A stretch of 64,000 bases of DNA, taken from Toxotes chatareus (taxonomy: Eukaryota > Chordata > Actinopteri > Toxotidae). The position numbers and the translations under genes were made by a program. Of this stretch, positions 1 through 13,600 are shown one piece after another. The stretch covers positions 14,350,706 through 14,414,705 of the forward strand of contig CM028905.1 in the NCBI GenBank assembly GCA_016801885.1, in the 5' to 3' direction. Every line of letters begins with the position of its first letter. The stretch's first letter is position 1. The notes beneath the pieces are model-generated. The model saw only the letters and a program-made list of their open reading frames with translations. It made no database searches and had not been told where the DNA came from.

Positions 1-3000
1 GCGTTTTCGGCAAAAAAGTATGTCAAAAAAAAGTCAAAATTTTTTCGACCTCAAAATGTCATAAAAAACGCCATAGTATAGTATGGCGTTTTTTCGGCAA
101 AAAAAAAGTCAAAATTTTTTTCGACCTCAAAATGTCATAAAAAACGCCATAGTATAGTATGGCGCCAAAATCGGACAAAAAAGTCAAAAAATTTTTTCGA
201 CCTCAAATGTCATAAAAAACGCTATAGTATAGTATGGCGTTTTTTTCGGGCAAAAAAGTCAAAAATTTTTTTTACCTCAAAATGTCATAAAAAAACGCTA
301 TAGTATAGTATGGCGTTTTTCGGCAAAAAAGTCAAAAAAAATTTTTTTCGACCTCAAAATGTCATAAAAAACGCCATAGTATAGTATGGCAAAATCGGGC
401 AAAAAAGTCAAAAATTTTTTTCGACCTCAAAATGTCATAAAAAACGCTATAGTATAGTATATGCGCAAAATCGGGCAAAAAAGTCAAAAAATTTTTTTCG
501 ACCTAAAAAAATAAAAAAAGTCAATAATCATAGTATAGTAAACGCCATAATCGGATTTCAAAAAAAAGTCAAAAATTTTTTCGACCAAATGTCATAAAAA
601 ACGCCATAGTATAGTATGGCTGCTCAAAATTTTTTTCGACCAAAAGTCATAAAAACGCATAGTTAGTATTTTTTTTCGAAAATTTTTTTCGACCTCAAAA
701 TGTCATAAAACGCCATAGTATAGTATGGCGTTTTTTCGGGCAAAAAAGTCAAAAATTTTTTTGACCTCAAAATGTCATAAAAAAACGCCATAGTATAGTA
801 TGGCGCCAAAATCGGACAAAAAAAAAGTCAAAAATTTTTTCGACCTCAAAATGTCATAAAAAAACGCTATAGTATAGTATGGCGCCATAGTATAGTATGG
901 CCAAAAAAAAAAAGTCAAAAAAATTTTTGACCTCAAAATGTCATAAAAAACGCCATAGTATAGTATGGCGCAAAAAGTCAAAAATTTTTCCTCAAAATGT
1001 CATAAAAAACGCCATAGTATAGTATGCAAAAAAAAAAAAGTCAAAAATTTTTTTTCGACCTCAAAATGTCATAAAAAAAAACGCTATAGTATAGTATATG
1101 CTTTCGGCAAAAAAGTCAAAAATTTTTTTTCGACCTCAAAATGTCATAAAAAAACGCTATAGTATAGTATGGCGCTTTTTTCGGGCAAAAGTCAAAAAAT
1201 TTTTTCGACCTCAAAATGTCATAAAAAACGCCATAGTATAGTATAGGCTTTTTTTCAAAAAAAAAAGTCAAAAAAAATTTTTTCGACCTCAAAATGTCAT
1301 AAAAAACGCCATAGTATAGTATGGCGTTGCCAAAATCGGACAAAAAAAGTCAAAATTTTTTTTTCGACCTCAAAATGTCATAAAAACGCCATAGTATAGT
1401 ATGCAAAAAGCAAAAATTTTCAAAAAAAAAGTCAAAAAAATTTTTTTCGACTCAAAATGTCATAAAAAACGCCATAGTATAGTATGGCGTTTTTTCGGCA
1501 AAAAAAAGTCAAAAATTTTTTTCGACCTCAAAATGTCATAAAAAAAACGCCATAGTATAGTATGGCGCCAAAATCGGGCAAAAAAGTCAAAAATTTTTTT
1601 CGACCTCAAAATGTCATAAAAAACGCCATAGTATAGTATATGGCGTTTTTCGGGCAAAAGTCAAAAAAATTTTTCCTCAAATGTCATAAAAACGTCAAAT
1701 AGTATTTTTTCGACAAAAAGTCAAAAATTTTTCACCTCAAATGTCATAAAAAACGCTATAGTATAGTATATGCGCTTTTTCGGCAAAAAAGTCAAAAAAA
1801 TTTTTTCGACCTCAAAATGTCATAAAAAACGCCATAGTATAGTATATGCTTTTTTTTCGGCAAAAAAAGTCAAAAATTTTTTCGACCTCAAAATGTCATA
1901 AAAAAAACGCCATAGTATAGTATGGCGCTTTTTTCGGGCAAAAAGTCAAAAAATTTTTTTGACCTCAAATGTCATAAAAAACGCATATATAGTATAGTAG
2001 TATAGTAAAGTCAAAATTTTTTTTTGACCTCAAATGTCATAAAAACGCCAAAAAGTCAAAAAAAAAAGTTTTTTCGACCTCAAAATGTCATAAAAAACGC
2101 TATAGTATAGTATGGCGTTTTTTTTCGGCAAAAAAAGTCAAAATTTTTTTCGACCTCAAAATGTCATAAAAAACGCTATAGTATAGTATGGCGCAAAATC
2201 GGGCAAAAAAAAAGTCAAAATTTTTTTTGACCTCAAAATGTCATAAAAACGCCATAGTATAGTATATGCAAAATTTTTTCGGGCAAAAAAGTCAAAAATT
2301 TTTTCGACCTCAAAATGTCATAAAAAACGCCATAGTATAGTATGTATATAGTATAGTTCGGGGGCAAAAAAGTCAAAAAATTTTTTTGACCTCAAATGTC
2401 ATAAAAAACGCTATAGTATAGTATGGCGTTTTTTTCGGCAAAAAAAAAAAAATTTTTCGACCTCAAATGTCATAAAAAAAACGCCATAGTATAGTATGGC
2501 GCAAAATCGGGCAAAAAAAAAATCAAAAATTTTTCGACCTCAAAATGTCATAAAAACGCCATAGTATAGTATGGCGCTTTTTCGGCAAAAAAAGTCAAAA
2601 ATTTTTTCGACCTCAAAATGTCATAAAAACGCCATAGTATAGTATGGCGTCAAAATTTTTTTCGGGCAAAAAAAAACGCAAAAATTTTTTTTCGACCTCA
2701 AAATGTCATAAAAAAAAACGCCATAGTATAGTATGGCAGTCAAAATCGGATCGCCAAAAAAGTCAAAAATTTTTTCGACCTCAAAATGTCATAAAAAAAA
2801 ACGCCATAGTATAGTATATGCTTTTTTCGGGCAAAAAAGTCAAAAATTTTTTTTCGACCTCAAAATGTCATAAAAAACGCCATAGTATAGTATGGCGCTT
2901 TTTTCGGCAAAAAAAGTCAAAATTTTTTCGACCTCAAAATGTCATAAAAAAACGCTATAGTATAGTATGCGTATTTTCGGCAAAAAGTCAAAATTTTTTT

Positions 3001-4584
3001 CGACCTCAAAATAAAAACGTCATAGTATAGTATTTTTTCGACAAAAAGTCAAAATTTTTTTTAAATGTCATAAAAAACGCCATAGTATAGTATGGCGCTT
3101 TTTCGGGCAAAAAGTCAAAAATTTTTTCGACCTCAAAATGTCATAAAAACGCTATAGTATAGTATGGCGCTTTTTTCGGGCAAAAAAGTCAAAAAATTTT
3201 TCGACCTCAAAATGTCATAAAAAAACGCTATAGTATAGTATGGCGCCAAAATCGGCAAAAAAAGTCAAAAATTTTTTCGACCTCAAATGTCATAAAAAAA
3301 ACGCTATAGTATAGTATATGCGCTTTTTTCGGCAAAAAAGTCAAAAAATTTTTTCGACCAAATGTCATAAAAAACGCCATAGTATAGTATGGCTGCTTTT
3401 TTTCGGCAAAAAGTCAAAAAATTTTCGACCTCAAAATGTCATAAAAACGCTATAGTATAGTATGGCATTTTTTTCGGCAAAAAAAAGTCAAAATTTTTTC
3501 GACCTCAAATGTCATAAAAAACGCCATAGTATAGTATGGCGCTTTTTTCGGCAAAAAAGTCAAAAATTTTTTCGACCTCAAAATGTCATAAAAAACGCTA
3601 TAGTATAGTATGGCTGCTTTTTTCGGCAAAAAGTCAAAAAAATTTCGACCTCAAAATGTCATAAAAACGCCATAGTATAGTATGGCGCTTTTTCGGGCAA
3701 AAAAAAGTCAAAAAATTTTTTCGACCTCAAATGTCATAAAAAACGCCATAGTATAGTATATGGCGCTTTTTTCGCAAAAAGTCAAAATTTTTTTTTGACC
3801 TCAAAATGTCAAAAAAAATTTATAGACCTCAAAATGTCAAAAATTTTTTCGAAAAATGTCATAAAAAACGCTATAGTATAGTATGGCTTTTTTTCGGGCA
3901 AAAAGTCAAAAAATTTTTTCGACCTCAAAATGTCATAAAAAACGCCATAGTATAGTATGGCGCTTTTTTTCGGCAAAAAAAGTCAAAATTTTTTTCGACC
4001 TCAAATGTCATAAAAACGCTATAGTATAGTATGGCGCTTTTTTCGGAAAAAAAGTCAAAAAATTTTTTCGACCTCAAAATGTCATAAAAAACGCCATAGT
4101 ATAGTATGGCGCTTTTTTCGGGCAAAAAAGTCAAAAAATTTTTTGACCTCAAAATGTCATAAAAAACGCTATAGTATAGTATGGCGTCAAAATCGGCAAA
4201 AAAAGTCAAAAATTTTTTTTGACCTCAAAATGTCATAAAAAAACGCCATAGTATAGTATGGCGTCAAAATCGGCAAAAAAAGTCAAAAAATTTTTTCGAC
4301 CTCAAAATGTCATAAAAAACGCTATAGTATAGTATGTATGGCTTTTTTTTTGTCATAAAAAACGGCAAAAAAGTCAAAAAAAAAAGTTTTTTTCGACCTC
4401 AAATGTCATAAAAAACGCCATAGTATAGTATATGCTTTTGGCAAAAAGTCAAAATTTTTCGACCTCAAATGTCAAAAAAACGCTATAGTATAGTATGGCG
4501 CTTTTTTCAAAAAAGTTTTTTTTGACCTCAAAATGTCATAAAAACGCCATAGTATAGTATATGCGCCAAAATCGGGCAAAAAAA

Positions 4585-4647
4585 GTCAAAAAATTTTTTG
4601 ACCTCAAAATGTCATAAAAAACGCCATAGTATAGTATGGCGTTTTTT
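4585..4647. other. Representative unit segment showing both palindromic modules
   Basis: Positions 4585-4602 read GTCAAAAAATTTTTTGAC, a perfect 18-bp palindrome. Positions 4616-4628 (AAAAAACGCCATA) and 4635-4647 (TATGGCGTTTTTT) are perfect 13-bp inverted arms around the 6-nt spacer GTATAG. Both modules recur, with length changes in the A/T runs, through most of the array. In units with the AAAATCGG linker the second arm stops at TATGGCG, leaving 7-bp arms. Such sequence could extrude cruciforms or fold as RNA hairpins, but no activity can be read from the sequence. Confidence 0.9.
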
Positions 4648-7600
4648 TCGGCAAAAGTCAAAAATTTTTCGACCTCAAAATGTCATAAAAAACGCTATAG
4701 TATAGTATGGCGCTTTTTTTCGGGCAAAAAAGTCAAAATTTTTTTTCGACCTCAAAATGTCATAAAAAACGCCATAGTATAGTATGGCGTTTTTTCGGGC
4801 AAAAAAGTCAAAAATTTTTTTCGACCTCAAAATGTCATAAAAACGCTATAGTATAGTATGGCGCTTTCGAAAAAAAGTCAAAATTTTTTTTCGACCTCAA
4901 AATGTCAAAAAACGCCATAGTATACCATCAAATGTCATAAAAAAAAATTTTTTTCGAGTATAAATATAAAAAACGCCATAGTATAGTATCGCGTTTTTCG
5001 GCAAAAAAGTCAAAAAATTTTTTCGACCTCAAAATGTCATAAAAAACGCTATAGTATAGTATGGCTGCTTTTTCGGGCAAAAAAGTCAAAAAATTTTTCG
5101 ACCTCAAAATGTCATAAAAAACGCCATAGTATAGTATGGCGGCCAAAATCGGACAAAAAAAGTCAAAAAATTTTTTTGACCTCAAAATGTCATAAAAAAC
5201 GCCATAGTATAGTATGGCGCTTTTTTCGGGCAAAAAAAGTCAAAAAATTTTTTCGACCTCAAAATGTCATAAAAAACGCCATAGTATAGTATGGCTTTTT
5301 TTCGGCAAAAAAAGTCAAAAAATTTTTTCGACCTCAAATGTCATAAAAAACGCCATAGTATAGTATATGCTTTTTTTTCGGCAAAAAAGTCAAAAAATTT
5401 TTTTCGACCTCAAATGTCATAAAAACGCCAGTATAGTAGTATATGCCAAAATCGGCAAAAAAAGTCAAAAAAATTTTCGACCTCAAAATGTCATAAAAAC
5501 GCTATAGTATAGTATGGCGCTTTTTTTTTTCGGCAAAAAAGTCAAAATTTTGTCATAAAAACGCCATAGTATAGACCTCAAAATCATCATAAAAAAAAAA
5601 CGCCATAGTATAGTATAGTATGCAAAATCGGCAAAAAAAGTCAAAAATTTTTTCGACCTCAAAATGTCATAAAAAACGCCATAGTATAGTATAAGCGCCA
5701 AAGTATAGTATGCTAAAAGCCGGCAAAAAAAAAAAAAAATTTTTCGACCTCAAAATGTCATAAAAAAACGCCATAGTATAGTATATAAAAATCGGGCAAA
5801 AAAGTCAAAAAATTTTCGACCTCAAATGTCATGTCAAAACGCCATAGTATAGTATGCCTAGTAAAAGTATCAAAATTTTTTCGACCTCAAAATGTCATAA
5901 AAAACGCCATAGTATAGTATGGCAAAAAAGTCAAAAAATTTTTTTTCGACCTCAAAATGTCATAAAAAACGCTATAGTATAGTATGGCGCCAAAATCGGA
6001 CAAAAAAAAGTCAAAAAATTTTTTCGACCTCAAAATGTCATAAAAAACGCTATAGTATAGTATGGCTTTTTTTCGGGCAAAAAAAGTCAAAAATTTTTTC
6101 GACCTCAAAATGTCATAAAAAACGCCATAGTATAGTATGGCGCTTTTTTTCGGCAAAAAAAGTCAAAAATTTTTTTTGACCTCAAAATGTCATAAAAAAC
6201 GCCATAGTATAGTATGGCTTTTTTCGGGCAAAAAAAGTCAAAAATTTTTTTCGACCTCAAAATGTCATAAAAACGCCATAGTATAGTATATGCCAAAATC
6301 GGACAAAAAGTCAAAATTTTTCGACCTCAAATGTCATAAAAAAACGCTATAGTATAGTATGGCTGCTTTTTTCGGGCAAAAAGTCAAAAAATTTTTTCGA
6401 CCTCAAATGTCATAAAAAACGCCATAGTATAGTATGGCGCTTTTTTCGGCAAAAAAAAAAGTCAAAAAATTTTTTCGACCTCAAAATGTCATAAAAAACG
6501 CCATAGTATAGTATGCGCTTTTTTCGGCAAAAAGTCAAAATTTTTTTTCGACCTCAAAATGTCATAAAAACGCCATAGTATAGTATAGTATGTCAAAATT
6601 TTTCGGGCAAAAAAGTCAAAAATTTTTCAAACCTCAAAAAACGTCATAAAAAAAAGTCAAAATATAGTATATATGCTTTTTTTTCAAAAAAAGTCAAAAA
6701 TTTTTTTCGACCTCAAAATGTCATAAAAACGCCATAGTATAGTATAGGCGCTTTTTCGGCAAAAAAGTCAAAATTTTTTTCCAAAATGTCATAAAAAAAA
6801 CGCATAGTAGTATTATGCGCTTTTTTCCAAAAAAAGTCAAAATTTTTTCGACCTCAAAATGTCATAAAAAACGCTATATATAGTATGGCGTCAAAAATCG
6901 GCAAAAAAAAGTCAAAATTTTTTCGACCTCAAAATGTCATAAAAAACGCCATAGTATAGTATGGCGCTTTTTTCGGGCAAAAAAAAGTCAAAAAATTTTT
7001 TCGACCTCAAAATGTCATAAAAAACGCTATAGTATAGTATGGCAAAAAGTCAAAATTTTTTTCGACAAAAAAGTCAAAAAATTTTTCGACCTCAAAATGT
7101 CATAAAAAACGCCATAGTATAGTATAACGCCATAATAGTATAAAAAAAATCAAAAAGTCAAAAATTTTTTTCGACCTCAAATGTCATAAAAAACGCTATA
7201 GTATAGTATGGCTGCTTTTTCGACAAAAAGTCAAAAATTTTTTTCGACCTCAAATGTCATAAAAACGCCATAGTATAGTATGGCGCAAAATCGGCAAAAA
7301 AGTCAAAATTTTTTTTTCCCTCAAAATGTCATAAAAAACGCCATAGTATAGTATGGCGCCAAAATCGGGGCAAAAAAAGTCAAAAAATTTTTTTTTCGAC
7401 CTCAAAATGTCATAAAAAACGCTATAGTATAGTATGGCGCTTTTTTTCGGCAAAAAAGTCAAAATTTTTTTCGACCTCAAAATGTCATAAAAAAAAACGC
7501 CATAGTATAGTATGGCGCTTTTTTCGGGCAAAAAGTCAAAAAATTTTTTCGACCTCAAATGTCATAAAAACGCCATAGTATAGTATGGCGCTTTTTCGGG

Positions 7601-10600
7601 CAAAAAAGTCAAAAAATTTTTTCGACCTCAAAAATGTCATAAAAACGCCATAGTATAGTATGGCGGCCAAAATCGGGCAAAAAAGTCAAAAATTTTTTCG
7701 ACCTCAAAATGTCATAAAAAACGCCATAGTATAGTATGGCGCTTTTTTCGGCAAAAACCTCAAAATGTCAAAAAAAACGCCATTTTAGTATGACCTCAAA
7801 ATGTCATAAAAAAATGTCATAGTATAGTATATATGCTTTTTTTCGGCAAAAAAAAAAGTCAAAAATTTTTTTCGACCTCAAAATGTCATAAAAACGCCAT
7901 AGTATAGTATAGCAAAAAGTCAAAAAAAGTTTTTTTTTTGACCAAAATGTCAAAAAACGCCATAAAAAAGGCGCAAAATTCAAAAAGTCAAAATTTTTTC
8001 GACCTCAAAATGTCATAAAAACGTCATAGTATAGTATGTATATGTTCAAAAAATTTTTTCGACCTCAAAATGTCATAAAAAACGCCATAGTATAGTATGG
8101 CTGCCAAAATCGGGCAAAAAAAGTCAAAAAATTTTTCGACCTCAAAATGTCATAAAAAAAACGCCATAGTATAGTATGGCGCTTTTTTCGGGCAAAAAAG
8201 TCAAAAAATTTTTTTCGACCTCAAATGTCATAAAAAAAACATAGTAGTATAGTATGGCGCCAAAATCGGCAAAAAAGTCAAAAAATTTTTTCGACCTCAA
8301 AATGTCATAAAAAACGCTATAGTATAGTATGGCGCTTTTTCGGGCAAAAAAGTCAAAAATTTTTTCGACCTCAAAATGTCATAAAAAACGCCATAGTATA
8401 GTATGGCGTTTTTTTCGGGCAAAAAGTCAAAATTTTTTTGACCTCAAAATGTCATAAAAACGCTATATAGTATAGTATGGCCAAAATCGGACAAAAAGTC
8501 AAAAAATTTTTTCGACCTCAAAATGTCATAAAAACGCCATAGTATAGTATGGCGCTTTTTTTCGGCAAAAAAAGTCAAAAAAATTTTTCGACTCAAAATG
8601 TCATAAAAAACGCCATAGTATAGTATATGCTGCTTTTTTCGGGCAAAAAAGTCAAAAATTTTTTTTCGACCTCAAATGTCATAAAAAACGCTATAGTATA
8701 GTATGGCGCTTTTTTCGGGCAAAAAAGTCAAAAATTTTTTCGACCTCAAAATGTCATAAAAAACGCTATAGTATAGTATGCTGCAAAAAAAGTCAAAAAA
8801 ATTTTTTCGACTCAAAATGTCAAAAAACGCTATAGTATAGTAGTCAAAAAAAAAGTCAAAATTTTTTCGACCTCAAAATGTCATAAAAAAAACGCCATAG
8901 TATAGTATGGCGCAAAATCGGAAAAAAAGTCAAAAATTTTTTTCGACCTCAAAATGTCATAAAAAACGCAGTATAGTATGGCGCTTTTTTCGGGCAAAAA
9001 AGTCAAAAATTTTTTCGACCTCAAAATGTCATAAAAAACGCCATAGTATAGTATGGCGCTTTTTTTCGGCAAAAAAAAAAAAAAATTTTTTTTCAAATGT
9101 CATAAAAAACGCCATAAAATGTCAAATAAAAAAAAGTCAAAATTTTTTTCGACCTCAAATGTATAAAAAACGTATAGTATAGTATGGCGCAAAATCGGCA
9201 AAAAAAAGTCAAAAATTTTTTTTTTCGACCTCAAATGTCATAAAAACGCCATAGTATAGTATATATGCTTTTTTTCGGGCAAAAAGTCAAAAAATTTTTT
9301 CGACCTCAAAATGTCATAAAAAACGCCATAGTATAGTATATGGCGCCAAAATCGGGCAAAAAGTCAAAAATTTTTTTTCGACCTCAAAATGTCATAAAAA
9401 AACGCATAGTATAGTATGGCGCTTTTTTTCGGCAAAAAAAGTCAAAAATTTTTTTCGACCTCAAAATGTCATAAAAACGCCATAGTATAGTATGCTTTTT
9501 TTTTCAAAAAAAAGTCAAAATTTTTTCGACCTCAAAATGTCATAAAAAACGCTATAGTATAGTATGGCTGCTTTTTTCGGCAAAAAAAGTCAAAAAATTT
9601 TTCGACCTCAAAATGTCATAAAAAACGCCATAGTATAGTATATGCTTTTTTTCGGGCAAAAAAGTCAAAATTTTTTTCGACCTCAAAATGTCATAAAAAA
9701 CGCCATAGTATAGTATGGCGTTGCTTTTCGGGCAAAAAAGTCAAAAAAAAATTTTTTTCGACCTCAAAATGTCATAAAAAAAACGCTATAGTATAGTATG
9801 GCAAAATCGGAAAAAAAGTCAAAAATTTTTTTCGACCTCAAAATGTCATAAAAACGCCATAGTATAGTATGGCTGGCAAAAAGTCAAAAAAATTTTTCGG
9901 ACAAAAAAAAACGTCAAAATTTTTTTCGACCTCAAAATGTCATAAAAAAATGTCATAGTATAGTATAGGCGCTTTCGGCAAAAAAGTCAAAATTTTTTTC
10001 GACCTCAAAATGTCATAAAAAAACGCCATAGTATAGTATGTCATAAAAAACTTTTTTCGGGCAAAAAAAAAGTCAAAAAAATTTTTTCGACCTCAAATGT
10101 CATAAAAAACGCCATAGTATAGTATGGCGCTTTTTCGGGCAAAAAAGTCAAAAAAAAAATTTTCGACCTCAAAATGTCATAAAAACGCCATAGTATAGTA
10201 TGGCGCCGGGCAAAAAAAGTCAAAAATTTTTTTTCGACCTCAAAATGTCATAAAAAACGCCATAGTATAGTATGGCGTTTTTCGGACAAAAAAAGTCAAA
10301 AAATTTTTTTCGACCTCAAAATGTCATAAAAAACGCCATAGTATAGTATGCCAAAATCGGGCAAAAAAGTCAAAAAATTTTCGACTCAAAATGTCATAAA
10401 AACGCCATAGTATAGTAGTATGCTTTTTTCGGCAAAAGTCAAAAAAATTTTCGACCTCAAAATGTCATAAAAAACGCCATAGTATAGTATGGCGCTTCGG
10501 GGCAAAAAAGTCAAAAAAATTTTTCGACCTCAAATGTCATAAAAAACGCCATAGTATAGTATGGCGCTTTTTTTCGACCTCAAATGTCATAAAAACGCCA

Positions 10601-13600
10601 TAGTAAAAAGTCAAAAAAAGTCAAAATTTTTTCGACCTCAAAATGTCATAAAAACGCTATAGTATAGTATGCGGCCAAATCGGACAAAAAAGTCAAAAAT
10701 TTTTTCGACCAAAATGTCATAAAAAACGCCATAGTATAGTATGGCTGCTTTTCAAAAAAAAGTCAAAATTTTTCGACCTCAAAATGTCATAAAAAACGCC
10801 ATAGTATAGTATGGCGCTTTTTTCGGGCAAAAAAGTCAAAATTTTTTTTTTCGACCTCAAAATGTCATAAAAAACGCCATAGTATAGTATGGCGCTTTTT
10901 TTCGGCAAAAAAAAAGTCAAAATTTTTTTCGACCTCAAAATGTCATAAAAAAACGCATAGTATAGTATATGGCTTTTTTTCGGGCAAAAAAGTCAAAAAA
11001 TTTTTTTCGACAAAATGTCATAAAAAACGCCATAGTATAGTATGGCGCTTTTTCGGGCAAAAAGTCAAAAAAATTTTTCGACCTCAAAATGTCATAAAAA
11101 CGCCATAGTATAGTATAGCGCCAAAATCGGCAAAAAAGTCAAAAATTTTTTTCGACCTCAAAATGTCATAAAAAACGCCATAGTATAGTATGTATGCTTT
11201 TTTCGGCAAAAAAAGTCAAAAAATTTTTTCGACCATAATGTCATAAAAACGCCATATATAGTATGGCTTTTTTCGGGCAAAAAGTCAAAATTTTTTCGAC
11301 CTCAAAATGTCATAAAAACGCCATAGTATAGTATGGCGCTTTTTTCGGCAAAAAGTCAAAAAATTTTTTCGACCTCAAAATGTCATAAAAAAAAAACGCC
11401 ATAGTATAGTATATGCTTTTTCGGGCAAAAAAGTCAAAAAAATTTTTCGACCTCAAAATGTCATAAAAAAACGCCATAGTATAGTATGGCGTTTTTTTTT
11501 CGGAAAAAAGTCAAAAAATTTTTTCGACCTCAAAATGTCATAAAAAATAGTCATAGTATAGTATAGTATAAAAAAGCGTTTTTTTCGAACTCAAAAAGTC
11601 AAAAGTTTTTTTCGACCTCAAAATGTCATAAAAAACGCCATAGTATAGTATGCATCAAAATTTTCGGGCAAAAAAGTCAAAAATTTTTTTCGACCTCAAA
11701 ATGTCATAAAAAACGCTATAGTATAGTATGGCGCTTTTTTCGGCAAAAAAAGTCAAAAAATTTTTTTCGACCTCAAATGTCATAAAAAATAAAAAACGCT
11801 ATAGTATAGTATGGCGCGCAAAATTTCGGGCAAAAAAGTCAAAATTTTTTTCGACCAAAATGTCATAAAAAACGCCATAGTATAGTATATGGCGTTTTTT
11901 TCGGGCAAAAAAGTCAAAAATTTTTTTCGACCTCAAATGTCATAAAAACGCATAGTATAGTATGGCGTTTTTTTTCGGCAAAAAAAGTCAAAATTTTTTC
12001 GACCAAAAATGTCATAAAAAAAAATCATAGTATAGTATATGCGCCAAAATCGGCAAAAAAAGTCAAAATTTTTTCGACCTCAAAATGTCATAAAAAACGC
12101 CATAGTATAGTAAAAAGTCAAAAATTTTTTTTGTCATAAAAAACGCCATAGTATAGTATGGCAAAAAAAATCAAAAAAAAAATTTTTTCGACCTCAAAAT
12201 GTCATAAAAAAAACGCTATAGTATAGTATGGCGTGCCAAAATCGGGCAAAAAAAGTCAAAAATTTTTTTCGACCTCAAAATGTCATAAAAAACGCCATAG
12301 TATAGTATATGGCGCTTTTTTCGGGCAAAAAGTCAAAAAAATTTTTCGACCTCAAAATGTCATAAAAAACGCCATAGTATAGTATGGCGCCAAAATCGGA
12401 CAAAAAAGTCAAAAATTTTTTCGACCTCAAAATGTCATAAAAAAACGCCATAGTATAGTAAATTTTTTCGACCAAAATGGGCAAAAAAGTCAAAAATTTT
12501 TTTCGACCTCAAAATTTCATAAAAATGTCATAAAAACGCTATAGTATAGTATGCGTTTTTTTCGGGCAAAAAAGTCAAAAAATTTTTTTTGACCTCAAAA
12601 TGTCATAAAAACGCCATAGTATAGTATATGCTGCCAAAATCGGACAAAAAAAGTCAAAAAATTTTTTTTTTTGACCTCAAAATGTCATAAAAAAAAAACG
12701 CCATAGTATAGTATGGCGCTTTTTTTCGGGCAAAAAAAAGTCAAAAAATTTTTTTCGACTCAAAATGTCATAAAAAACGCTATAGTATAGTATATGCTTT
12801 TCGGGCAAAAAAGTCAAAAAATTTTTTTCGACCTCAAAATGTCATAAAAAACGCATAGTATAGTATGGCGCTTTTTTCGGCAAAAAAAAAGTCAAAAATT
12901 TTTTTCGACCTCAAAATGTCATAAAAAACGCCATAGTATAGTATATGCTTTTTTCGGGCAAAAAAAAGTCAAAATTTTTTTTCGACCTCAAAATGTCATA
13001 AAAAACGCCATAGTATAGTATATGCTTTTTCGCAAAAAAAGTCAAAAATTTTTTTCGACCTCAAATGTCATAAAAAAACGCCATAGTATAGTATGCGCGC
13101 TTTTTTCGGGCAAAAAAAGTCAAAAATTTTTCGACCTCAAAATGTCATAAAAAACGCCATAGTATAGTATGGCGCTTTTTTTCGGGCAAAAAAAAGTCAA
13201 AAATTTTTTTCGACCTCAAAATGTCATAAAAAAACGCCATAGTATAGTATGGCTTTTTTTCGGCAAAAAGTCAAAAATTTTTCGACCTCAAAATGTCATA
13301 AAAAACGCCATAGTATAGTATATGCGCCAAAATCGGACAAAAAAAGTCAAAAATTTTTTTTTTCAAAATGTCATAAAAAACGCCATAGTATAGTATGGCG
13401 CTTTTTCGGGCAAAAAAGTCAAAAAATTTTTTCGACCTCAAATGTCATAAAAACGCCTAGTATAGTATAGTATGGCGCTTTTTTTTTTTTCGGTCAAAAA
13501 AAAATTCAGTATAGTAAAAAAATTTTTTTCGACCTCAAAATGTCATAAAAACGCTATAGTATAGTATAGGCGTCAAAATCGGCAAAAAAAGTCAAAAAAT